The notes beneath the pieces were generated by a model, which was not told the origin of the DNA, made no database searches, and saw nothing but the letters and a program-made list of their open reading frames with translations. Position numbers and translations under genes: made by a program. From assembly GCA_030597505.1 (NCBI GenBank), contig JAUVRS010000095.1, positions 1 through 8,519 of the forward strand: a DNA stretch of 8,519 nucleotides. Reading direction: 5' to 3'. The DNA is from Desulfobacteraceae bacterium. Lineage in GTDB: Bacteria; Desulfobacterota; DSM-4660; Desulfatiglandales; Desulfatiglandaceae. Below are positions 1-6,637 of the stretch, piece by piece (position 1 is the stretch's first letter; the number at the start of each line of letters is the position of its first letter).

Positions 1-29
1 GGATAAACAATGGAAAGTTTTATAAAGAA
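1..29 (+). other. Left edge, possibly the last codons of uppS
   Basis: Only about 30 bases lie before cdsA. Frame 1 stops at 4-6 and frame 2 stops at 23-25 (reading DKQWKVL before TAA), so either could be the tail of an upstream gene. In many proteobacteria the gene directly before cdsA is uppS (undecaprenyl diphosphate synthase), which is why I suggest it. The fragment is too short to identify by sequence. The cdsA frame is itself open to the window edge, so the exact junction cannot be fixed from here. Confidence 0.3.
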
Positions 30-32
30 GTG

Positions 33-842
33 ATGAACGCACATCTGAAACGATGGCTCACGGCCCTGATCGCCATACCTGCACTCGTCCTTGTCATAGG
101 CCCCGGACCGAGATGGCTGTTCCATCTGTTGCTCTGTGTTGTCTCTTTGGTCGGTCTCAGGGAGTACTACGGCATAGCCGCTGCCCGAATCCCTGGTTTT
201 ATCCGTTGGTCTAATTCTTTTTTGGTGGTTTTGTTGTTTTTTGCTATTTATATGCGGCATATCCTGCTGGCACCCGTCCTCATCGTACTTTGGGCGTTTC
301 TTCCCATGACCTATTTCATGTTTACCTACCCGTCACATCAAAAGAGTTCAACGGGAGATCTCGGAAAAGCAGTTTTTGGCCCAATTTATGTTGCGTTGCC
401 ACTTGTCCTGATCGCACTTATTGACTTCCGTCCCGGGGGAGACGGCTGGATATTTTTTCTCCTGACCGTTATTTTTGCAAGCGACACCGGCGCCTTCTAT
501 ATTGGAAAACTATTTGGAAAACACAAACTTTATGAGGCAGTCAGCCCCGGGAAGACCTGGGAAGGGGCCGTCGGGGGCCTGGTCGGCAGCCTTATTGGTG
601 CCTCGCTATTCCTCTGGTTGTTCCAACTCCATCCTCTGGATGTAAAGGTGGCAGTCCTTGTGCTTCTGCTCTCCGCAGCAGGTCAGATTGGGGCTCTGGC
701 AGAGTCCGCGCTGAAGAGGGCCCACGGGGTAAAAGATTCCGGGCATATTCTCCCCGGACACGGAGGGATCCTTGACAGGATCGATGGTCTTATCTTTGCA
801 ATACCTGTCCTTTATCTATATATTTTTCTCTGGGCAGTGTGA
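33..842 (+). CDS. cdsA: Phosphatidate cytidylyltransferase (CDP-diacylglycerol synthase)
   Basis: This integral membrane enzyme condenses CTP with phosphatidic acid to give CDP-diacylglycerol and pyrophosphate, the branch-point precursor of bacterial phospholipids. The protein is 269 residues, normal for the family, and is mostly hydrophobic with roughly seven or eight membrane segments. Near the C-terminus it carries the CdsA signature: SALKR, then KDSGH, then PGHGGILDRID (about residues 225-251), with the conserved Lys, Asp, His and paired Asp residues. SDTGAFYIGK (about 150-159) and SPGKTWEG (about 171-178) are further family blocks. I place the start at the ATG at 33. A GTG directly before it (30) is in frame and would add one residue; GGAAAG at 12-17 is the only Shine-Dalgarno-like stretch. 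Dxr follows after 15 bases, so the two are surely co-transcribed. Its product feeds PssA, encoded in the next cluster. Confidence 0.95.
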   Translation: MNAHLKRWLTALIAIPALVLVIGPGPRWLFHLLLCVVSLVGLREYYGIAAARIPGFIRWSNSFLVVLLFFAIYMRHILLAPVLIVLWAFLPMTYFMFTYPSHQKSSTGDLGKAVFGPIYVALPLVLIALIDFRPGGDGWIFFLLTVIFASDTGAFYIGKLFGKHKLYEAVSPGKTWEGAVGGLVGSLIGASLFLWLFQLHPLDVKVAVLVLLLSAAGQIGALAESALKRAHGVKDSGHILPGHGGILDRIDGLIFAIPVLYLYIFLWAV

Positions 843-857
843 AGAGGGTAACCGTCT

Positions 858-2012
858 ATGAAAAAAATAGCGATATTAGGCTCTACCGGCTCTATAGGAG
901 TTAATGCCCTTAAAGTTATCCAGAACAATCCTGAAAAATATGAGGTCACAGCCTTAGCGGCGGGCAGAAACATTGATCTTCTTTTGAAACAGATAGAGGG
1001 TTTTCGGCCTGTGGCCGTCTCGGTTTTGGACGAAGACCTTTGTTCAGAACTAAAGAGTCGGCTTGGCGACAATAAAGGACCCGAGGTATTTTATGGGAAC
1101 GAAGGGTTTGTACGCCTTGCCACCCTTGATCAAATTGACACAGTCATATCAGCCATGACCGGCGCAGCCGGTCTATTGCCCACATATGAAGCGATCAAGG
1201 CCGGCAAAGATATTGCGCTGGCCAACAAAGAAACCATGGTGATGGCCGGTCATCTGATAATGACAGCCGTAAAAAAAAACGGGGTGTCTCTGGTTCCCAT
1301 TGACAGTGAACACAGCGCCGTACTTCAATCTTTGCAGGGCCACAAAAAGGAGGATCTCAGACGCGTGATCCTGACCGCATCCGGGGGGCCTTTCAGGGAC
1401 GTTTCCATGGAACAAATGACGACCATAACCCCTGCCCAGGCCCTAAACCACCCAAACTGGCATATGGGGCCAAAGATAAGCATCGATTCGGCCACCATGA
1501 TGAACAAAGGCCTCGAAACCATCGAGGCCAAATGGCTCTTTGATCTGGAAATGGCTCAGATCGGCATCCTCATACATCCCCAGAGTGTGGTTCATTCAAT
1601 GGTTGAATATAAGGACGGGTCTATCATCGCACAACTGGGTATCCCTGACATGATGATCCCCATATCCTATGCCCTCTCCTTCCCTCATCATTTAAAAAAC
1701 GACTTCTCCACCCTTAAGCTTGAGGAGATCGGGGTGTTAAACTTTGAAAAGCCGGACTTAAAAAAATTCCCCTGTCTTGAACTCGCCTTTAGGGCAGCAG
1801 AAATCGGGTCCAGCATGCCAGCCGTCCTAAACGCGGCAAATGAGATCGCAGTTGAGTCCTTTTTAGATGGGAAAATTGCGTTCTTGGATATCCCTGAGCT
1901 AATCGAAAAAAGTATGGAGGCACACCAACCACACCCTGTTGAAACCATTGAAATGGTTATGGAGGCAGACAGGTGGGCTCGGAAAACGGCCCTGGGCTTG
2001 TTGAAAAACTAA
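858..2012 (+). CDS. dxr: 1-deoxy-D-xylulose 5-phosphate reductoisomerase
   Basis: Dxr catalyses the committed step of the MEP isoprenoid pathway: NADPH- and metal-dependent rearrangement and reduction of DXP to 2-C-methyl-D-erythritol 4-phosphate in the cytoplasm. The 384-residue protein has the expected length. It starts with the nucleotide-binding loop GSTGSIG (8-14), followed by the LANKETMVMAG block (121-131). The metal-binding acids appear as D149 and E151 in PIDSEHSA and as E220 in MMNKGLE. The flexible substrate loop is LNHPNWHMG (196-204) with H198 and W201. GILIHPQSVVHSMVEY (236-251) is another strongly conserved block. The ATG at 858 is preceded by AGAGGG with good spacing. The gene sits between cdsA and rseP, the usual bacterial order, and its product ultimately supplies the isoprenoid carrier for cell-wall synthesis. 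Nothing looks damaged. Confidence 0.97.
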   Translation: MKKIAILGSTGSIGVNALKVIQNNPEKYEVTALAAGRNIDLLLKQIEGFRPVAVSVLDEDLCSELKSRLGDNKGPEVFYGNEGFVRLATLDQIDTVISAMTGAAGLLPTYEAIKAGKDIALANKETMVMAGHLIMTAVKKNGVSLVPIDSEHSAVLQSLQGHKKEDLRRVILTASGGPFRDVSMEQMTTITPAQALNHPNWHMGPKISIDSATMMNKGLETIEAKWLFDLEMAQIGILIHPQSVVHSMVEYKDGSIIAQLGIPDMMIPISYALSFPHHLKNDFSTLKLEEIGVLNFEKPDLKKFPCLELAFRAAEIGSSMPAVLNAANEIAVESFLDGKIAFLDIPELIEKSMEAHQPHPVETIEMVMEADRWARKTALGLLKN

Positions 2013-2039
2013 AATATTTAAAGAGGTTCGGAACGACTT

Positions 2040-3122
2040 ATGCATATTTTTCTCTATTATATAGTACCCTTTGTTGTGGTGCTCGGGATTTTGATCTTTT
2101 TTCATGAGTTGGGGCATTTTCTGGTGGCCAAACATTTTGGCGTAAAGGTCCTCAAATTCTCACTGGGCTTTGGTCCCAAACTGATTGGAAAAAAAATTGG
2201 GGAAACCGAGTATCTTATCTCCCTTTTTCCTCTGGGAGGCTATGTCAAGATGCTCGGAGAAAACGGTGAAGAGGGGGGTGAACCCCTCACCCCGCAGGAG
2301 GAGATGAAGTCTTTCAGCAACAAACATCCCCTCAAGCGTATTGCTATTGTAGCGGCAGGCCCTCTTTTCAACCTCTTTTTGGCCTTGCTGATTTTCTGTG
2401 GGTTTTTTCTGATCGCCGGCACCCAGGTAATGATCCCCGAGATCGGTCAGGTCAGAGAAGGTTCTCCGGCGGACAAGGCAGGGCTTTTGAAAGGAGATGT
2501 GATTGTCGCAATAGAGGGGACGCCGTTGGAGACATGGGCCAAAATCAAGGACGTGGTCCAGGATAGCGCCGGGAAGCCCCTTCAATTCACCGTAAAGAGG
2601 AGGGATGAGTCACTGACCGTAACAGTGATCCCGGAGATATCGGTGACCAAAAATATCTTTGGTGAAGAAATCAAATCAGCCCTTATCGGCATTATAGCGG
2701 CGGGCAAATCCAAACAGGTTTTCCTGGGGCCTTTGGAATCGGTCAGGGAGGGTTTCGGAAAGACGTGGGAAATCACAAAACTCACCTGTCTGACCATTGT
2801 AAAGCTTTTTCAGCGGGTGATCTCAATAAAGACCCTCGGCGGCCCCATCTTGATCGGCCAGATGACAGGACAGCTGGCTCAGGAAAATTGGGTCTATTTG
2901 TTTCCCTTTATGGCGGTGATAAGTATCAATCTGGGCATCTTAAACCTCCTTCCCATTCCCATTCTGGACGGGGGCTTTATCATATTCCTCCTTTTGGAGC
3001 TTATTGCTGGAAAACCGCTTAGCATCAAAAACCGGGAACTGGCACAAAAGGCAGGTATTTTTCTCCTTGTCATTTTGATGGCTGTCGTCGTTTACAATGA
3101 CGTAACAAGGCTCTTTGAATAG
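2040..3122 (+). CDS. rseP: RseP-type site-2 intramembrane zinc metalloprotease (M50)
   Basis: This is a membrane-embedded protease that cleaves transmembrane substrates, classically anti-sigma factors and leftover signal peptides. HELGH at residues 22-26 is the zinc motif in the first membrane helix. LLPIPILDGG (303-312) supplies the third ligand, Asp310. Other hydrophobic segments lie at about 105-127, 285-305 and 337-352. Between them is one PDZ domain (about 130-200, with EGSPADKAGLLKGDVI at 140-155). At 360 residues it is shorter than E. coli RseP (about 450), which has two PDZ domains; one-PDZ forms are common outside gammaproteobacteria. The residue after LDGG is Phe where most homologues have His. 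The start at 2040 follows AGAGG at about 2022-2026. The gene lies 27 bases after dxr. Its natural substrate here is unknown; no sigma or anti-sigma gene is visible in the window. Confidence 0.94.
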   Translation: MHIFLYYIVPFVVVLGILIFFHELGHFLVAKHFGVKVLKFSLGFGPKLIGKKIGETEYLISLFPLGGYVKMLGENGEEGGEPLTPQEEMKSFSNKHPLKRIAIVAAGPLFNLFLALLIFCGFFLIAGTQVMIPEIGQVREGSPADKAGLLKGDVIVAIEGTPLETWAKIKDVVQDSAGKPLQFTVKRRDESLTVTVIPEISVTKNIFGEEIKSALIGIIAAGKSKQVFLGPLESVREGFGKTWEITKLTCLTIVKLFQRVISIKTLGGPILIGQMTGQLAQENWVYLFPFMAVISINLGILNLLPIPILDGGFIIFLLLELIAGKPLSIKNRELAQKAGIFLLVILMAVVVYNDVTRLFE

Positions 3123-3132
3123 GCTTTGATTG

Positions 3133-3822
3133 ATGATTTTGGCTATCAACACATCCACGCTCCAGTTTGGGGTGGCCCTGTTGGACGAGGAAGGATCAGT
3201 CCGGGTCGAATTCTTTATGTCCAGGGGGGAGGCCCATTTTGGCAACCTTATGCCGGCCCTCAATTTCTTGTACAGCTCGTCCAAGTCCGATATTCACAGT
3301 CTGAAATGCCTCGCAATTGCCATAGGCCCCGGCAGCTTCACGGGGCTAAGGGTGGGACTTTCAGTGGCCAAAGGATTGTGTCATGCGCTTGAGATTCCTA
3401 TTGTTGGTATCTCAAGCCTCGAGGCGCTGGCCAGTCAACTTTCCTGTTCGGATTTACCCATAACCGCACTCCTTGACTCTAGAAAAGAGGAGTTTTTCGC
3501 AGCACAGTTTGGCGGGGGTGACGGATGTGATCTCAGAAGAACCCATGCGGATTTTGTCTTGAAAACAGAAGCCCAGCCAGCCCTGTTCGAGCTTCCCTCC
3601 CTCTTTGTGGGGAACAGTTTTTCCACCCAGGGCCCCCTTATAAAAAAGATGTTTGGGGACCAGGCAAGATTGGCACCCGCGCTTTGCTGGAACCTGAAAG
3701 CATCTTCTGTTGGCGTTTTGGGCCTCAAGCGGTTTTACGACCAGGCGTTTGACGACCCGGAGACCCTCTCTCCAATTTACCTTCGCCCTCCCGATATCCG
3801 GCCCAGCCCGATTCGCCCCTGA
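3133..3822 (+). CDS. tsaB: tRNA threonylcarbamoyladenosine biosynthesis protein TsaB
   Basis: TsaB is an ASKHA-fold, catalytically inactive paralogue of TsaD. It forms the TsaB-TsaD-TsaE complex that transfers threonylcarbamoyl onto A37 of ANN-decoding tRNAs. The 229-residue protein opens with ILAINTST, the ASKHA phosphate-1 strand, and has the diagnostic block IGPGSFTGLRVGLSVAKG (about residues 64-81) followed by GISSLEALA. The C-terminal half is variable, as usual in this family, and ends with the typical PIYLRPPD motif. I choose the ATG at 3133; an in-frame TTG just before it would add one residue. ATAGG at 3119-3123, overlapping the rseP stop, can serve as ribosome site. It lies about 10 bases after rseP, so it is probably the last gene of the cdsA-led operon. 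No obvious terminator hairpin follows. Confidence 0.93.
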   Translation: MILAINTSTLQFGVALLDEEGSVRVEFFMSRGEAHFGNLMPALNFLYSSSKSDIHSLKCLAIAIGPGSFTGLRVGLSVAKGLCHALEIPIVGISSLEALASQLSCSDLPITALLDSRKEEFFAAQFGGGDGCDLRRTHADFVLKTEAQPALFELPSLFVGNSFSTQGPLIKKMFGDQARLAPALCWNLKASSVGVLGLKRFYDQAFDDPETLSPIYLRPPDIRPSPIRP

Positions 3823-3874
3823 CCGGTGCCTAAACCAGAAACCCATTCAAACATGACTTTTTGTTTTTTGCCTC

Positions 3875-3932
3875 TTGATCGGAGCGCGCCATTTATGTGA
3901 GTGGGTGTTGACGGTCCAGGGTTAATCGGAGC
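3875..3932 (+). repeat. Imperfect 11-base direct repeat upstream of the psd promoter
   Basis: TTGATCGGAGC at 3875-3885 recurs as TTAATCGGAGC at 3922-3932, ten of eleven bases identical. The copies start 47 bases apart, and the second ends about 30 bases before the -35 box of the psd promoter. The position suits binding of an activator or repressor, but two copies of an 11-mer can also arise by chance. Confidence 0.35.
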
Positions 3933-3960
3933 TGTTCTCAAGTCCCAACCCGCGAAATCC

Positions 3961-3979
3961 ATTGACAAAAAGAGTCAAT
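3961..3979 (+). promoter_or_regulatory. Palindrome over the -35 box, candidate operator
   Basis: ATTGAC at 3961-3966 and GTCAAT at 3974-3979 form a perfect 6-base inverted repeat around a 7-base spacer. The left arm contains the TTGACA -35 hexamer, so a dimeric regulator binding here would cover the -35 and the promoter spacer and would be expected to repress. No regulator gene is nearby. Confidence 0.4.
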
Positions 3980-3990
3980 AGTTATATAGG
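3962..3990 (+). promoter_or_regulatory. Sigma70-like promoter for the psd-pssA cluster
   Basis: TTGACA at 3962-3967 matches the -35 consensus exactly. With a 17-base spacer the -10 is TATAGG (3985-3990, four of six matches); an alternative TATATA at 3983-3988 has a 15-base spacer. Transcription would begin near 3997, giving a leader of about 60 bases before psd. This is the only good promoter in the gap and would start the psd-pssA-rsmD-coaD unit. Confidence 0.6.
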
Positions 3991-4017
3991 TTTTCTAAAA
4001 ATAAGAGGGGCTTTTTC

Positions 4018-4050
4018 ATGTCCGGTGAAAATATGATCAAGCGTCTTTGA
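4018..4050 (+). CDS. Possible 10-codon leader ORF upstream of psd
   Basis: ATG at 4018 opens a reading frame MSGENMIKRL that stops at TGA 4048-4050. It is preceded by AGAGGGG at 4004-4010 with a 7-base spacer, an excellent ribosome site. The psd start at 4061, by contrast, has no purine-rich stretch upstream (TGATCTGCCTTTT). Ribosomes loading on the leader could therefore be needed to start psd by reinitiation 10 bases later. The leader is out of frame with psd and in-frame extension of psd is blocked by a TGA at 4034-4036. The alternative is that the ribosome site serves psd at long range and the short ORF is accidental. Confidence 0.35.
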   Translation: MSGENMIKRL

Positions 4051-4060
4051 TCTGCCTTTT

Positions 4061-4720
4061 ATGGATGAATCTCGAATTAAAAACAAATGGCCAATAGCCA
4101 AGGAAGGGTTTCCTTTTCTCATTATTGGTTGTGTCTTAACCCTTTTGTTTTATTTTGTCGGCATCCTTTTTCTGACTACACTATCAGCTATCACAACACT
4201 TTTTATTGCCTTCTTTTTCAGAGACCCTGAGCGCAACAATCATGTGAGTGAAAAGACAGTAGTTGCCCCTGCTGATGGCAGAATACTAAAAATCCATCAC
4301 CTTGAGGACAAAAAAAACCCTTTGGGCCAACCGGCATTCAAGGTGAGTATTTTTATGACAGTCTTTAATGTCCATGTAAACCGCATCCCTGTTGAAAGCG
4401 TTATAAAAGACATCACCTACAACCCGGGAAAATTTTTTTCCGCCAACCTGGACAAGGCCTCGGAGCTCAACGAAAACAATCGAATCACCCTTGAGACCCG
4501 TGACGCACATAAGGTCGTTTTTATTCAGATTGCAGGCCTTATTGCAAGACGCATTGTTTGCTGGGTCAAGGCGGGTGAACGGGTGACTGCAGGCCAAAGG
4601 TTTGGGCTTATACGGTTCGGGTCGAGGATTGACATCTACCTTCCGGACGACACCCAAATCACAGCCCAAATAAACCAAAAAGTCAGAGCGGGACAAACGG
4701 TTATCGGATATCTGTCATGA
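4061..4720 (+). CDS. psd: Phosphatidylserine decarboxylase proenzyme, short form
   Basis: Psd converts phosphatidylserine to phosphatidylethanolamine at the inner membrane. The 219-residue protein belongs to the short Psd subfamily. It has an N-terminal hydrophobic region (about residues 17-53), then FRDPER (53-58), APADGRI (69-75) with Asp72, and the block IFMTVFNVHVNRIP (97-110) with His105. The autoprocessing site is RFGSRIDIYLP (185-195); the chain is expected to cleave between Gly187 and Ser188, turning the new N-terminal Ser into the pyruvoyl cofactor. Asp72, His105 and Ser188 fit the family's self-cleavage triad. The ATG at 4061 is the only ATG available after the TGA at 4034, and it lacks a clear ribosome site. 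The stop overlaps the start of pssA (ATGA), so the product of one enzyme is made with the substrate supplier of the other. Confidence 0.95.
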   Translation: MDESRIKNKWPIAKEGFPFLIIGCVLTLLFYFVGILFLTTLSAITTLFIAFFFRDPERNNHVSEKTVVAPADGRILKIHHLEDKKNPLGQPAFKVSIFMTVFNVHVNRIPVESVIKDITYNPGKFFSANLDKASELNENNRITLETRDAHKVVFIQIAGLIARRIVCWVKAGERVTAGQRFGLIRFGSRIDIYLPDDTQITAQINQKVRAGQTVIGYLS

Positions 4721-5502
4721 AACGACAGCAAAAAAAAAGATCCAGGGAAACAGTTAAGCGGGGTATCTATATTCTCCCCAATCTGTTTACATCTGCCAGC
4801 CTCTTTGGCGGATTTTTTGCCATAATTGCCGCTATACAAGGGAGATATGAAACCGCAGCAATTGCCATTCTCATATCGTGTGTTTTTGACGGCCTTGATG
4901 GAAAGGTGGCCCGGCTCACCCATTCCACCAGCCTGTTCGGAACGGAATACGATTCACTATCGGATTTAGTGGCCTTTGGGGTTGCGCCGGGTATATTGGC
5001 CTTTCAATGGGCCTTAGAGCCATTTGGACGGTTAGGCTGGCTGGCGTGTTTTGTGTTTGTAATATGCGGCGCTTTGAGACTTGCGCGATTCAACGTACAA
5101 AAAGACAGTGTTGAAGCCAACTTCTTTAAGGGTCTGCCCATTCCTGCAGCGGCGAGCTTTATCGCTTCCCTGGTCCTCTTCACAAAGGCGCTTGGGGGGT
5201 TTTCCGGATTAAAGCACATTGTAATCATTGTGCTGGTCTATGTTTTGTCATTTTTGATGGTGAGTTCCATCCACTATATCAGTTTTAAAGAATTTGACCT
5301 CAAAAAGCAAAAGCCCTTTAATGTCTTGGTGGCCATCATCTTGATTCTCATCGTTGTGGCCTATAAACCCAAGATCATGCTTTTCTTAATCCTCGCCGGG
5401 TACATCCTGTCGGGCCCGGTCATTTCCCTGTATCGTTTTCGAAAAAAACGAGCCATGGAAGTCACTCTCATAAAAGAGACGCCGAGGGTTGAAGAGGAAT
5501 AG
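4717..5502 (+). CDS. pssA: CDP-diacylglycerol--serine O-phosphatidyltransferase
   Basis: PssA joins CDP-diacylglycerol and serine to give phosphatidylserine and CMP in the inner membrane. The 261-residue protein is of the membrane-embedded CDP-alcohol phosphatidyltransferase type. After a basic N-terminus (KRQQKKRSR) and the IYILPNLFTSASLFGG segment, residues 61-83 carry the complete family motif: D61-G62, A65-R66, G75, D79 and D83, the acids binding the metal and CDP moiety. The rest is hydrophobic, with about six further membrane segments, and ends in a charged tail. The ATG overlaps the psd stop by four bases, so translation is probably coupled. The substrate comes from CdsA at the left of the window and the product goes to Psd. 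Psd and PssA adjacency is common in bacteria that use this phosphatidylserine synthase type. Confidence 0.95.
   Translation: MKRQQKKRSRETVKRGIYILPNLFTSASLFGGFFAIIAAIQGRYETAAIAILISCVFDGLDGKVARLTHSTSLFGTEYDSLSDLVAFGVAPGILAFQWALEPFGRLGWLACFVFVICGALRLARFNVQKDSVEANFFKGLPIPAAASFIASLVLFTKALGGFSGLKHIVIIVLVYVLSFLMVSSIHYISFKEFDLKKQKPFNVLVAIILILIVVAYKPKIMLFLILAGYILSGPVISLYRFRKKRAMEVTLIKETPRVEEE
5491..5497 (+). promoter_or_regulatory. Ribosome-binding site that sets the rsmD start
   Basis: GAAGAGG lies 6 bases before the ATG at 5504 and within the last codons of pssA. It favours that ATG over an in-frame TTG at 5489, which would sit upstream of this sequence. Confidence 0.6.
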
Positions 5503-5503
5503 G

Positions 5504-6067
5504 ATGAGAATTACCGGCGGCCTGGTGAGGGGTCGGGTTCTATCAGGCCCAAAGGGGCTTCTAATCCGCCCCACTTCTGATCGGGTTCGAGAAGCTATCT
5601 TCAATATTCTTGGCCAGGATCTGACCGGGTTTAACGTGCTTGACCTTTTTTCAGGCACCGGGAGTCTCGGGTTAGAAGCGTTGAGTAGAGGGGCATCCCG
5701 AGCTGTTTTTGTTGATAAACTTCGACAGTCGGTTAATTTGACAAAAAAAAACATCGACGTGTGCGGTTTCCTGCGTTCAGGGGTCATTCTGAGGAAGGAT
5801 CTCACAAAAGGCTTCCCTTGGGAACACCCCTCCCTCAGTGGAAAATTTGATCTTATCTTCCTTGATCCGCCTTACAGAAAAGATCTAATACCCCCTTTAC
5901 TGTCAGAAATCTCCTCCGAAGAAAAACTCTCCGCCGGAGCGCGGGTAGTAGTCGAGTCAGACAAGAAGGAAGATCTGCCTTCCTCTTTTACTGATCTCGA
6001 AATGGAGACCCTCCGATATTACGGGGATACAATGATAACCATATACAAATACGGGGCAAAACAATGA
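5504..6067 (+). CDS. rsmD: 16S rRNA (guanine966-N2)-methyltransferase RsmD
   Basis: RsmD methylates N2 of G966 (E. coli numbering) of 16S rRNA in the assembled small subunit using S-adenosylmethionine. The 187-residue protein starts MRITGG, as the family does, and continues with the conserved RPTSDRVREAIFNIL (22-36). The SAM-binding loop is LDLFSGTGSLGLEALSRGA (46-64), and VFVDK (68-72) ends the next strand. The catalytic motif IV is FLDPPY (119-124). An in-frame TTG at 5489 would add five residues but would lie inside pssA without a better ribosome site, so I prefer the ATG. The ATG lies one base after the pssA stop, and the gene's stop overlaps coaD by four bases. The rsmD-coaD pair is a very common bacterial arrangement. 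Confidence 0.94.
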   Translation: MRITGGLVRGRVLSGPKGLLIRPTSDRVREAIFNILGQDLTGFNVLDLFSGTGSLGLEALSRGASRAVFVDKLRQSVNLTKKNIDVCGFLRSGVILRKDLTKGFPWEHPSLSGKFDLIFLDPPYRKDLIPPLLSEISSEEKLSAGARVVVESDKKEDLPSSFTDLEMETLRYYGDTMITIYKYGAKQ

Positions 6068-6549
6068 GTCAGAAAACAGCTATATATCCGGGTTTTTTTG
6101 ATCCGATAACCAACGGACATCTGAGTATTGTAACACGGGGTCTGGAGATATTTGACAAACTTATTATCGCGATACTGAACAATCCACATAAGACCCCACT
6201 TTTTTCAATAGAGGAAAGGATCTTTATGATAAAGGCCGCAGTAAAAGACAAACCTAATATCGAGGTTGACACCTTTGATGGATTGCTGGTGGATTATGCA
6301 GTCAGCAAGAATTCGAATGTAATTCTGAGGGGGCTGAGAGCCCTTTCTGATTTTGAATATGAGTTTCAGATGGCCCTCATGAACCGAAAACTGAACAGAC
6401 ACATTCAATCCCTTTTCTTGATGACCGACTACAAATGGTTTTATACCAGTTCAACTATAATCAAAGAGGCAGCAAGTTTTGGAGGTGACATTACCGGTCT
6501 TGTTCCTGACATTGTAAGCCAAAAATTGAAAGAAAAATTCCGCAATTAA
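6064..6549 (+). CDS. coaD: Phosphopantetheine adenylyltransferase
   Basis: CoaD transfers AMP from ATP to 4'-phosphopantetheine, giving dephospho-CoA, the penultimate step of CoA synthesis. At 161 residues it matches the family's length. The nucleotidyltransferase HxGH-like motif is TNGH (16-19) within DPITNGHLSIVTRG. Other family landmarks are Lys43 in NNPHKTPLFS, the RGLRALSDFEYEFQMALMNR block (89-108) with Arg89 and Arg92, and the C-terminal SSTIIKEAASFGGDITGLVP (129-148). One oddity: the usual YPG(S/T)FDP reads YPGFFDP, with Phe11 replacing the conserved hydroxyl residue that contacts the phosphopantetheine phosphate in E. coli. It lies in a run of seven T's, but the frame is intact. The start overlaps the rsmD stop (ATGA), and the gene is probably the last of the psd-led unit. 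Confidence 0.95.
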   Translation: MSQKTAIYPGFFDPITNGHLSIVTRGLEIFDKLIIAILNNPHKTPLFSIEERIFMIKAAVKDKPNIEVDTFDGLLVDYAVSKNSNVILRGLRALSDFEYEFQMALMNRKLNRHIQSLFLMTDYKWFYTSSTIIKEAASFGGDITGLVPDIVSQKLKEKFRN

Positions 6550-6556
6550 AAAACAC

Positions 6557-6585
6557 TTGACACTCTTTTCCTCATAAGCAATATT
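6557..6585 (+). promoter_or_regulatory. Candidate promoter for the ihfA-like gene
   Basis: TTGACA at 6557-6562 is a perfect -35. With a 17-base spacer the -10 would be AATATT (6580-6585, four of six matches); TATTTA at 6582-6587 is a weaker alternative. The leader would be about 60 bases. It starts 7 bases after the coaD stop, leaving no room for a terminator, so read-through from coaD is also likely. Confidence 0.45.
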
Positions 6586-6637
6586 TATCACACTAATATC
6601 TTGACCCATGCGTTGCTTTGGCGAAAAGACTAAGAAG

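Larger units (their letters stand above)
3823..4060 (+). other. Intergenic region between tsaB and psd with promoter and leader
   Basis: This 238-base gap holds no convincing full gene. From left to right I see T-rich runs at about 3857-3869 without a clear hairpin stem, so no firm terminator for tsaB. An 11-base imperfect direct repeat follows (3875-3885 and 3922-3932), then a sigma70-like promoter with a palindrome over its -35 box (3961-3990). After that come a strong ribosome-binding sequence (4004-4010) and a 10-codon ORF ending 10 bases before psd. A reverse-strand reading frame at 3777-3968 overlaps the tsaB end and has low-complexity, non-family sequence, so I do not call it. Confidence 0.6.

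Noticed and set aside
3454..3846. Long reverse-strand frames inside tsaB (also 3435-3728)
   Set aside because: They are antisense to a clearly recognisable TsaB, show no family motif and have biased composition typical of shadow frames.
3855..3870. T-rich run after tsaB as a Rho-independent terminator
   Set aside because: No stable GC-rich stem precedes the T runs.
3777..3968. Reverse-strand 63-codon frame spanning the tsaB end and the gap
   Set aside because: It overlaps tsaB, crosses the psd promoter palindrome, shows a simple Gly/Arg-rich tail and matches no family I know.
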